DNA of 64,000 bases from Capsulimonadaceae bacterium. Its GTDB lineage: Bacteria; Armatimonadota; Armatimonadia; Armatimonadales; Capsulimonadaceae. The stretch is taken from positions 124,001-188,000 of the forward strand of contig JARLGU010000041.1 of NCBI GenBank assembly GCA_031292625.1, read 5' to 3'. Numbering within the stretch: position 1 is the stretch's first letter; each line of letters begins with the position of its first letter. Under the pieces are notes generated by a model, which saw only the letters and a program-made list of their open reading frames with translations, did no database searches and was not told the DNA's origin. Positions 1-6,675 of this stretch are shown here, one piece after another. A program made the translations under genes and the position numbers.

Positions 1-149
1 TCTGTTTCGGTCGTGCCTCATGTTCGCTCATCAAGCCGTAGTTACCTGCTCGTCAGTCACGCGGCATCCGAGGTGGTCCCATCTATTACGACAGACTTGG
101 CGTGCAAAGCTAACGTGGATATTCACTATCCGTGTTAGTCTGCCACTTT

Positions 150-320
150 GGCAAAACTTGGCCACCGTAAGATAGCCCAGCGCCTGATGGACGCCTCCGA
201 GTCTATCAAGACCGAATGCTGCCCAACGCTTTACTTGCATCTTGTGGCGACGCATATTCGCTTAAGTAGAGCTCCCCCAATTTGATGGCCGCCAGAACCA
301 TTCCGTAAAGACGTTGTCAT
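150..320 (-). pseudogene. IS3-family transposase (OrfB/DDE) remnant, frameshifted
   Basis: Read on the minus strand in three successive frames, the segment gives DNVFTEWFWR (about 318-289), then AIKLGELYLSEYASPQD and following residues in a second frame, then VHQALGYLTVAKF (about 195-153) in a third. These line up in order with the C-terminal end of IS3-group integrases, whose typical text is DN.F.ERLWRS.KYEE.YL.EY....A...L......RPHQALGY.TPA.F. The Glu in the first block corresponds to the last acid of the DDE triad. At least two frameshifts make it non-functional. It is a fossil rather than an active element; the identification rests on motif order only. Confidence 0.7.
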
Positions 321-479
321 GGGACCATTATAATCCTAGTTGACCTGGGGACCGCCACGCGCATGTGAGCACTCAGCCACCAGTCGATCCCGTTCCAGTG
401 CATCAACTCGTACGGGTTCTGCGGGCGCTGCTCTCCCTTCAAAAGATTATTTACGATCTTATCCTACAGGGCGCTCAAA

Positions 480-519
480 CAAAAACACCCGGCTTCCAAT
501 CTGCTGGAAAGCCGGGTGT
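480..519 (-). terminator. Rho-independent terminator of pilin gene
   Basis: Inverted arms at 485-498 and 505-519 (ACACCCGGCTTCCA against its complement with one extra A) form a strong hairpin with a six-base loop. On the minus strand the hairpin is followed directly by a T run (complement of 480-484). It lies about 25 bases after the pilin stop codon. Confidence 0.9.
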
Positions 520-542
520 CGAAGCAATAAGCTGGGGGTAGC

Positions 543-1586
543 TCAGTTGCAGGCGGTGTGGGCGCCATCGGCGTCCGTCGCCCAGTAGCACATGTTCGTG
601 ATAAGCTGGTCGTAGCGAACAGCCTTCACGTGGCCATCAGCAAAGAGGCTGTTGATCATGCCGTTGTGGCGGGAAGCCAGGTTGGTGATGTCCGTGGCAG
701 TTCCGGCATACGTGTTGGAGCCCGGGGTGTTCTGCTTGTAGCTCCAAGCATCGTTTCCGATGTTGGCCCAGTAGTTAACATACTGACCACCAGCCACACC
801 CGCATAGGTCACGTCATTTGCGATTGAGCCGGTCGGTCCGCCGGTATAGCCCGTGCCAGTTCCGCTGCCCGGGGTGCAAAGCCCCGATGCGCAGTTGAAG
901 TCAGGGCCAACGCCATAGTAGGTCGCATCGCAAGCAAGAAGTGTGCTCGCAGGGCGGGGAATGGAAGCAAGACCGACAGGCTTGGATGAACCAGTCACTG
1001 TCCCGGACGAAGCGTCGAACGGAGCGGCCGGGCTAAGGAAGACGTCATTGTGGCCGTAGCTGTTCTCACCACCATAGTCGTTGCCAGTGGCACCCTTGGT
1101 GCCGCTAGGAATGGCTAACTGATTCGTTGCAGTGTCGGAAGTAAATGCGTTCGCATTGGACGGGCAGATAAAGACAGCGTAGTTGTGGAGGTACGGCTGA
1201 AGCTTGTACATATAGTAGAAGCGGGTGTTAGAGTTGCTTGCACTAAATGCACCATTATCAAGACCGGCGTCAGGATATACGGCTGACATATCGGTTGAAG
1301 CGGCCGACGTGTCCTGGTACTGCGGGCAAACTTCATCAGGGGTGGACACTACTGTCCCCGTCGACGAACAGTTGTCACGGTGAGTGTAGAGCTTCTCGTC
1401 CCAGTCCTGAGCATACTGCAAGGATGCAGTTCCAATTTGCTTCAGGTTGTTGGCGCAAGAGCTCTGCCGGGCCTTTTCACGAGCCTGGGCAAACACGGGG
1501 AACAGAATCGCCGCGAGAATCGCGATAATCGCGATAACGACGAGGAGCTCAATAAGGGTAAAACCCTTTTTGTTGGTGATCTTCAT
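543..1586 (-). CDS. DUF1559-type prepilin (type II/IV pseudopilin-like)
   Basis: A secreted or surface pilin-like protein of about 347 residues. The short positively charged leader MKITNKK is followed by [20 protein letters not shown], the class III prepilin peptidase site and hydrophobic stalk, where the processed Phe would be methylated. The following [17 protein letters not shown] and NLKQIGTA are characteristic of DUF1559/H-X9-DG proteins, and the C-terminus carries [16 protein letters not shown], the H-X9-DG-like end motif. The start at 1586 is chosen because GGAG lies six bases upstream; the upstream in-frame ATG overlaps that site. Such pilins are numerous in Armatimonadota and Planctomycetes; the exact role (adhesion, secretion, surface fibre) is unknown. 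A Pho-box-like array lies about 140 bases upstream. Confidence 0.9.
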   Translation of the reverse strand: MKITNKKGFTLIELLVVIAIIAILAAILFPVFAQAREKARQSSCANNLKQIGTASLQYAQDWDEKLYTHRDNCSSTGTVVSTPDEVCPQYQDTSAASTDMSAVYPDAGLDNGAFSASNSNTRFYYMYKLQPYLHNYAVFICPSNANAFTSDTATNQLAIPSGTKGATGNDYGGENSYGHNDVFLSPAAPFDASSGTVTGSSKPVGLASIPRPASTLLACDATYYGVGPDFNCASGLCTPGSGTGTGYTGGPTGSIANDVTYAGVAGGQYVNYWANIGNDAWSYKQNTPGSNTYAGTATDITNLASRHNGMINSLFADGHVKAVRYDQLITNMCYWATDADGAHTACN

Positions 1587-1692
1587 TTCGGACTCCATAG
1601 TGTGGTAAGCATTTGCGCATACTGCCGAAGGCCCCGATGATCCGAATGCGCATCGCATTCACCGGGCGGCCGCCTTTCGCGACTACGTGAAG

Positions 1693-1747
1693 ATAATAGC
1701 ATTTGAATTCTGGCGTGTGCATTAACGCAGGGTTAAGTTTACTTTAA
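1693..1747 (-). promoter_or_regulatory. Triple TTAA array (Pho-box-like) and -10 box upstream of pilin
   Basis: TTAA occurs at 1722-1725, 1733-1736 and 1744-1747, exactly 11 bp apart. On the minus strand the units read TTTAAAG, CTTAACC and GTTAATG, and TATTAT (1698-1693), a good -10 candidate, follows 23 bases downstream in the direction of the pilin gene. OmpR/PhoB-family regulators bind direct repeats with this period, and cyanobacterial SphR boxes have a PyTTAAPyPy-type unit. The array overlaps the stop codon of the neighbouring gene. Function is inference. Confidence 0.5.
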
Positions 1748-2332
1748 ACTTCCGTCGGCAACGTTGTTAGAAAAATCAGATCGCATCGCCTGCGAGACAG
1801 ACCGCGGATCGATCATGCGCGAAATCCACGTTTCTGCCGGCATTTGATCAAGAGAACTATAGCTGACGATATGCACCCTCCCTGTAGAAAGGCACACGAC
1901 TACGTCGACAAACTCGCCCTGTTCTCCGCTAGAACCCAAAAAACGCCAAGCTACTTCCGGCCGAAATTTTGTGCTCAATACATCACGGTAGTTTGCGCCA
2001 TTGTAAAGCTGCCCAAGGAGCCCCCCAAGGGTCGAAATGGGAACCTTGGGGTTGAAGCCGATCAACCTTTCGCCAGGACAGGGTGTTGGCAGCGAGGAGC
2101 GAAAGTCTGCTGATGGTGCAGGGCACCCTACACCATTCATCACGGTACAGAACTTAAACGCTTCGACCCGGCTCGGATGCGCGAGGATATCTACGGCAAG
2201 CGGGCCAAGCCTGGAAGACGCAAAGTCGTCTGGCGCTTGAGGCGATAAGAAGGCGTACAATGCCATGGCGGCCACGCATATGACCGATATTGAAATCACT
2301 AAACCGAAGCGAGAGGAAGATCCGTGAAACAT
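1739..2332 (-). CDS. Hypothetical protein with N-terminal membrane anchor
   Basis: 197 residues. A hydrophobic segment at about residues 9-30 (LVISISVICVAAMALYAFL) acts as signal anchor or uncleaved signal peptide; the remainder is a soluble domain with two cysteine-containing stretches (FKFCTVMNGVGCPAP and LPTPCPGE) that could form disulfides outside the membrane. I recognise no family. No clear Shine-Dalgarno site precedes the ATG, so the start is uncertain. It lies upstream of the pilin gene on the same strand, and two Pho-box-like TTAA pairs lie upstream of it, so co-regulation with the pilin is possible. Confidence 0.65.
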   Translation of the reverse strand: MFHGSSSRFGLVISISVICVAAMALYAFLSPQAPDDFASSRLGPLAVDILAHPSRVEAFKFCTVMNGVGCPAPSADFRSSLPTPCPGERLIGFNPKVPISTLGGLLGQLYNGANYRDVLSTKFRPEVAWRFLGSSGEQGEFVDVVVCLSTGRVHIVSYSSLDQMPAETWISRMIDPRSVSQAMRSDFSNNVADGSLK

Positions 2333-2356
2333 GGTGTGAACATTACCATGTCCTTG

Positions 2357-2371
2357 TTAAGTGAGAATTAA
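2357..2371 (-). promoter_or_regulatory. TTAA-N7-TTAA pair, Pho-box-like
   Basis: TTAA at 2357-2360 and 2368-2371, 11 bp apart. In the minus direction it reads CTTAAT-N5-CTTAAC, the same orientation and unit as the array at the pilin. It lies 25 bases from the start codon of the small membrane protein at 1739-2332. Confidence 0.4.
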
Positions 2372-2459
2372 GATTCAATGGCAGCCAGTTTTGCATAGCA
2401 AATGAGCACGAACTAAGCTGTTGTCGGGTCTCCAAACGTCTGCCGTGCCCAACATAATA

Positions 2460-2474
2460 TTAAGATAGTGTTAA
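2460..2474 (-). promoter_or_regulatory. Second TTAA-N7-TTAA pair, Pho-box-like
   Basis: TTAA at 2460-2463 and 2471-2474, again 11 bp apart, reading CTTAAC-N5-CTTAAT on the minus strand. It sits in the 280-base divergent region between the genes at 1739-2332 and 2613-4469, so it could serve either; the orientation of the unit favours the minus-strand gene. Confidence 0.4.
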
Positions 2475-2538
2475 GTGTAATGCCGCAAATTCAGCAGATT
2501 AATGTCTAAAATGGCCGATACTTATCTTTTGTCAATGG

Positions 2539-2544
2539 TATAAT
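2539..2544 (+). promoter_or_regulatory. Candidate -10 box for the TPR membrane protein gene
   Basis: A perfect TATAAT lies about 70 bases before the start at 2613. No convincing -35 is found at 16-18 bases upstream, so the promoter may depend on an activator or be fortuitous. Confidence 0.3.
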
Positions 2545-2612
2545 CGGCATGACTTCGTGGTTGTCAGGTCCGATCTGCTTCGCCTCGATAGTAGCCAGCT
2601 GAGGTTTCCGAA

Positions 2613-4469
2613 ATGCATCGATCCAATCGACTCCGCTCCGACCCCGTAACGCACAAGCGCGCCGGCGTTCCCTGGCGATTAATCGGCCTCCTCTTTACCG
2701 CCTCGGTGCTCATCTATCTGCCATGCGTTAACAATGGCTTCGTCAGCTATAACGACGCCGTCTACATTGTCAATAATCCAGACATCAACCCGGTTTCTCC
2801 GCAGTCCTTCGTGCGATACTGGACAGGTCCGCGAATTGGACTCTATCAGCCGATGGACTGCACACTCGGCGCCATAATCGCAATGGTTGCGCACATGGCA
2901 GCACCCGCCTCAAACATTGCTGCACTTGGCGGTACTCTGAATCCGCATGTCTATCATCTTGTCAGCGTTTTAGTGCACGCCCTTAATGCGCTTCTTTTAT
3001 ACTTTCTTCTGAGACGATTGGCCCTGTCTGAGATCGCATCCCTAAGCGGCGCTGGACTATTCGCCATACATCCAATGCAAGTTGAGAGTGTCGCATGGGC
3101 GTCAGCGTCCGACCGGCTATTCTGCATCATGTTCAGTATTCCAGCGCTTCTTCTTTACCTCCGTGCGCCCAATGCCTCAGAGACTGCGATCAAGACCTAT
3201 ACGCGTTACGGTGCTTCAGTTGTCCTGGGCATCCTGGCAGTTCTCTGCAAGCCAACCGCGATCGTATTGCCGTTGATTGCTCTCATCCTGGATAGAGAGC
3301 TCCTTCGCCATCGGTGGCGCACGAGCTTTGCGCGTTATGCGGTTTGGCAACTCGCTGTCTTGCCGATACTATTTCTCGCATCCGCTTCTGTCGCGCCGAC
3401 CGACCAAATCCCGCCTGTTCCGATTTCGAGCCGAATTTTCATCGCTGGAGATTCCTTAGCGTTTAGCTTGGGCAAGTTTCTCTTCCCTGTGAGACTGTCT
3501 CTCGATTATGGGCGCGCGCCGCAATTCGTACTGCAGCATTGGTGGGTCTTCGTAACGTGGGTGTTTCCAGCCGCAGTCGCCTTTGCTCTATGGCGTCTTA
3601 CGAGACCGGGCAGTCCGATCAGAACCGGTAGCTTAGTGTTTCTTATTGGTCTTGCTCCGACGCTAGGCCTAATAAGCTTTCCTTCGCAAATCGTGTCGAC
3701 CGTGGCAGACCGCTACATGTATCCTGCGCTTATTGGAGCATCGATCGTTGTTGGAGCGGTTGTCGACCGTCTAATGTTGCGCGCTCTTTGGAAGCCCTTT
3801 GCCTATGCAGGGGCAGCGTTTTCGCTAGCTGTCCTGGCACTTCTTACATTACTTCGGATCCCGGTCTGGTCGGATAGCATTTCTCTCATGCGCGATACCC
3901 TAAACGAAAATCCAAAGAGTTACAACGCACTGACCTATTTGGGCAAGGAGTACGAATCACGCGGGCAAAGCGGCAAGGCATTGCCTTTCTTCCTTTCAGC
4001 GAATGCGATTAGGCCAAACTACTACCAGCCACATTATAATCTGGCAACAGCCTATGCGGTCATGGGAAACTTCGACGCGGCGATTGCGGAGCTCAACGTA
4101 GCGCTCCAATATGCGCCAGACCACACTGAGACGGACCTTATGCTTGGCAACTGTTATCTCGCCAAGCGCGATCTTGCGAAGGCGAGGGCGGCGTACGAGA
4201 CAGCAATCAAGGTGCAGCCAGATGACGCATTGGCCTTTTATGATTTAGCCAACTTGGCGCTTCTGCAAGGGGACTACTATACGGCGGAACGTGATTTTGC
4301 GATGACGATTCACTTTGCGCCGCGAGACGCATTCGCCCATGCGCACCTCGCCAAGGTCCTAATGCGTGTAGGAGATCTCGACCAGGCTCAGTCGGAAGCA
4401 CAGCTAGCGCAGTCATTGGCCGCCGGATCCAGGGATTACCTGGAAATCATGCGCCTCCTTAGCCACTAG
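2613..4469 (+). CDS. TMTC-like polytopic membrane protein with C-terminal TPR repeats
   Basis: 618 residues. The N-terminal two-thirds is a GT-C-like membrane region with about ten hydrophobic helices. The text NNGFVSYNDAVYIVNNPDI resembles the first extracytoplasmic loop of TMTC/PMT-like proteins, where an F..DD motif carries the catalytic acid; here it reads ND, keeping one acid. HPMQVESVAWASASDRLFC is another signature of this family. From about residue 420 to the end there are four to five tetratricopeptide repeats (for example ALPFFLSANAIRPNYYQPHY and AKARAAYETAIKVQPDDALA). In eukaryotes TMTC proteins are O-mannosyltransferases; bacterial homologues are uncharacterised, so sugar transfer to secreted proteins is inference. 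GAGG eight bases upstream supports the start. The next gene follows after 46 bases and is probably co-transcribed. Confidence 0.85.
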   Translation: MHRSNRLRSDPVTHKRAGVPWRLIGLLFTASVLIYLPCVNNGFVSYNDAVYIVNNPDINPVSPQSFVRYWTGPRIGLYQPMDCTLGAIIAMVAHMAAPASNIAALGGTLNPHVYHLVSVLVHALNALLLYFLLRRLALSEIASLSGAGLFAIHPMQVESVAWASASDRLFCIMFSIPALLLYLRAPNASETAIKTYTRYGASVVLGILAVLCKPTAIVLPLIALILDRELLRHRWRTSFARYAVWQLAVLPILFLASASVAPTDQIPPVPISSRIFIAGDSLAFSLGKFLFPVRLSLDYGRAPQFVLQHWWVFVTWVFPAAVAFALWRLTRPGSPIRTGSLVFLIGLAPTLGLISFPSQIVSTVADRYMYPALIGASIVVGAVVDRLMLRALWKPFAYAGAAFSLAVLALLTLLRIPVWSDSISLMRDTLNENPKSYNALTYLGKEYESRGQSGKALPFFLSANAIRPNYYQPHYNLATAYAVMGNFDAAIAELNVALQYAPDHTETDLMLGNCYLAKRDLAKARAAYETAIKVQPDDALAFYDLANLALLQGDYYTAERDFAMTIHFAPRDAFAHAHLAKVLMRVGDLDQAQSEAQLAQSLAAGSRDYLEIMRLLSH

Positions 4470-4515
4470 GCAGATCTGCAGTGGCGCGAGGCTGGATCTT
4501 TCAACCTATCTAGAT

Positions 4516-6204
4516 ATGCGAACGAAGCGAACAAATCCACAACACCACCGGACGCCTTCCGTGTCCTTTCCATCTTGGCAACTCGATGCTCGGAGCCTCT
4601 TTGTCTTTTGCGCACTGGCAGCGGCTCTAATTTCGGTTCTTCAGGGTATGTTTCCGTCGAGGGGAACTGATTTTTTTTGGCAACTTAGAACTGGGCAGCA
4701 AATCCTGGTCAGCGGCCCACCGCATCATGATCCGTTCACTTGGACCCGCTTAGGGAAGGAATGGCGCGTCAACGAATGGCTCTTCTTCGGTCTTCTCGCC
4801 CTCGCCTTTCGAGACTGCGGCGGATTGAGCGGCGTGTTCTGGCTTTATCTGGCCCTGCTAAGCACGCTTGGCATCACCCTCTTTATATGTATCGAGCGTG
4901 CATGCAAATCCCTGGGCTTTAGCTTGCTTCTTTCCTCTCTTGCTCTAGCTGCCTTATGCCCGTATCTTGCACCTCGTCCGCAGCTTATATCCTACATTTT
5001 CCTTGCCATAACTTGCGCAGTAAGCAGTGCCATCATGGAGGAGGACCTTCCTGCCGTTGTCGGGGCAGGATTGGTCCCCATGTTCGCGCTCTGGTCAAAC
5101 CTCCACCAAGGCGTTGTCATTGGCGTTGCCATACTCGTCATTCAAGCGATGCGAGGAATTAGCCCTGCACGCCGTCGTTCGGGAGCAATCCTTGCGATGG
5201 TTGCGGGAGCATGTCTCACTATGACACTGGTGACGCCCTATGGTGTAGGTCTGTATAAGCTAATCATGAATACATTGACACAACCAGCTGCAATGCAAGT
5301 CGATGAGTGGCGTCCGTATGTTCCGCAAACCACGCCCGCAGATATTGCCCTTATTATCCTCTGTTTGCTCGCCGCGACTGGAATCGCGTTGCGCAGATCC
5401 AGCGAGATTCTGTGGGAGCTCGCACTGCTTCTAATTTTCCTTGTGGAAGCGTATTGTCACGCGCGCAACATCCCTCTCGCCGTAATCGTTATGAGTGTTG
5501 CGCTCTGGAAGCCAATCCAAGTCGTCGTTTTGCATTGCTTCCCTTGCACCGCGTTGAAAACGTGCGATTTCGATAGCAAGCCAGCGTCTTCACGAAGGGC
5601 GACCCTGGTAGGCCTCAAGCTCATTCTCGGAGCCTTCGGCGCATATGCCATACTCGGGGTGACCATCCCATCCGCGCTTATCCTCATTGGCTCGGGTGGC
5701 GCCAACCTAAAGTATAGTTGCGTCGGCTACGACCGCTTCCCCTGGGAAGCGGTAAGCTTTCTTAACTACGAAAATTTCCCTGTGGGCCTCCGGCAATACA
5801 ACGATTATCCGTTAGGAGGAATGCTGGGATATGCTCGGCCGAAGCAACTAGTTTTCATTGATAGCCGTGCGGACATTTGCGATGGAGAGTTGCTTCGCGA
5901 AGTGCTTAGTATCACGAATCCGGACCGGATGCGCGAGCCTTTGACGCGCGACGAGACCTCATTTATTGGGCGGTGGGATTTTGACGACGCCATTGTAACG
6001 GCTCCGCGTCTTGCATTTTACTTGGCTTGCCAACCGGACTGGAGCCTTGTTTACGTTCACCATATCGGCCCTGTCTTTGACAGAGACCACGCCAATGCGT
6101 GGATATTTGTTCGCAGGCGTCACAGGTTTGTGCAACTCATCGAAAAAGGCCGTCTGGACTGGTCTATGCGGCATCATGGCGTCTTTCCGATAGTCGGCTA
6201 CTGA
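4516..6204 (+). CDS. Polytopic membrane protein, GT-C-like, unknown function
   Basis: 562 residues with roughly ten transmembrane helices through residue 400, then a soluble extracytoplasmic tail. The first loop, TDFFWQLRTGQQILVSG followed by HHDPFTWTRLGKEW and NEWLF, matches a broad family of bacterial membrane proteins with D..W.LRTG....G..P..D.F.....EW, often annotated as hypothetical or glycosyltransferase-like. The tail holds VFIDSRADICDGELL, another mark of this family. It sits directly after the TMTC-like gene and may work with it in transferring lipid-linked sugars, but nothing in the sequence shows a reaction. The start has only a weak ribosome site. Confidence 0.75.
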   Translation: MRTKRTNPQHHRTPSVSFPSWQLDARSLFVFCALAAALISVLQGMFPSRGTDFFWQLRTGQQILVSGPPHHDPFTWTRLGKEWRVNEWLFFGLLALAFRDCGGLSGVFWLYLALLSTLGITLFICIERACKSLGFSLLLSSLALAALCPYLAPRPQLISYIFLAITCAVSSAIMEEDLPAVVGAGLVPMFALWSNLHQGVVIGVAILVIQAMRGISPARRRSGAILAMVAGACLTMTLVTPYGVGLYKLIMNTLTQPAAMQVDEWRPYVPQTTPADIALIILCLLAATGIALRRSSEILWELALLLIFLVEAYCHARNIPLAVIVMSVALWKPIQVVVLHCFPCTALKTCDFDSKPASSRRATLVGLKLILGAFGAYAILGVTIPSALILIGSGGANLKYSCVGYDRFPWEAVSFLNYENFPVGLRQYNDYPLGGMLGYARPKQLVFIDSRADICDGELLREVLSITNPDRMREPLTRDETSFIGRWDFDDAIVTAPRLAFYLACQPDWSLVYVHHIGPVFDRDHANAWIFVRRRHRFVQLIEKGRLDWSMRHHGVFPIVGY

Positions 6205-6293
6205 ACAGCCATTGCGGCCTCGCTCGCCTTACGGACGCCAAGGGCTGCGAAAAGGGCGGTTTATCGGTCTTGGCAGCATTCATCAGGAGTGTG

Positions 6294-6308
6294 TTAATAT
6301 TGTCTTAA
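6294..6308 (+). promoter_or_regulatory. TTAA-N7-TTAA pair, Pho-box-like
   Basis: TTAA at 6294-6297 and 6305-6308, 11 bp apart, the same unit as upstream of the pilin and the phosphatase genes. The next downstream large gene is the lipobox protein at 6676, about 370 bases away, so the target is uncertain. Confidence 0.35.
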
Positions 6309-6354
6309 TGCAGCCAGTGCACAATTGGCATTGGATGTTGGGCGAGCGGTCGGT

Positions 6355-6376
6355 CCAATTGCGAGTTCGCAATTGG
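6355..6376. repeat. Perfect 10-bp inverted repeat
   Basis: Arms CCAATTGCGA (6355-6364) and TCGCAATTGG (6367-6376) are separated by two bases. No T run follows on either strand, so it is not a terminator. A near-symmetric 22-bp palindrome of this kind is typical of a dimeric repressor operator. Confidence 0.5.
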
Positions 6377-6434
6377 AGCCGATTGCATACAGAAAGTGGT
6401 TTCCACACGATCACTTTAGCTGTTGGGTAATGGG

Positions 6435-6626
6435 ATGCGTTTTGAGATCGGAAGAACTTCGACTCTGTTCTGTAACAACGAAACCGGTCGCGCTCAAATC
6501 GCCAAGGAGGTTGCTGATGGTCCTTTCCCAACGGACGGTGAGATTGTCGGCAGCGAGCCAATTTCTTATTCGGTCTATTCGCTGCAAATTATCGGGGGCA
6601 GTTTACCCCTAATATCTTACCGCTAA
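6435..6626 (+). CDS. Possible small protein, 63 residues
   Basis: An open frame starting MRFEIGRTSTLFCNN and ending in YSVYSLQIIGGSLPLISYR. The composition is not obviously noise, but there is no Shine-Dalgarno site and no recognised family. It occupies most of the gap before the lipobox protein gene. Could equally be chance. Confidence 0.18.
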   Translation: MRFEIGRTSTLFCNNETGRAQIAKEVADGPFPTDGEIVGSEPISYSVYSLQIIGGSLPLISYR

Positions 6627-6675
6627 TGTAGTATATGGGCATCGAATGCATTCAGATGCAGGTTCTTAATCGATA

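Larger units (their letters stand above)
1..542. other. Intergenic region with IS remnant and pilin terminator
   Basis: No intact gene is visible here. It holds a decayed transposase fragment (150-320, minus) and the rho-independent terminator of the pilin gene (480-519, minus). The stretch 321-479 shows only short open frames without ribosome sites or recognisable protein character. I see no inverted terminal repeats bounding an insertion sequence, so the element has lost its ends or extends beyond the window. Confidence 0.6.
6205..6675 (+). other. 470-base intergenic region with TTAA pair and palindrome
   Basis: Holds a TTAA-N7-TTAA pair at 6294-6308 in the plus-strand orientation (GTTAAT-N5-CTTAAT), a 10-bp inverted repeat at 6355-6376 (CCAATTGCGA, two-base gap, TCGCAATTGG) and a weak small reading frame at 6435-6626. 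No terminator follows the gene ending at 6204. The promoter of the gene at 6676 is expected here, but I find no good -35/-10 pair. Confidence 0.5.

Noticed and set aside
340-588. 82-residue plus-strand frame beside the pilin gene
   Set aside because: It crosses the terminator hairpin and the end of the pilin gene, lacks a ribosome site and has low-complexity Ser/Arg text.
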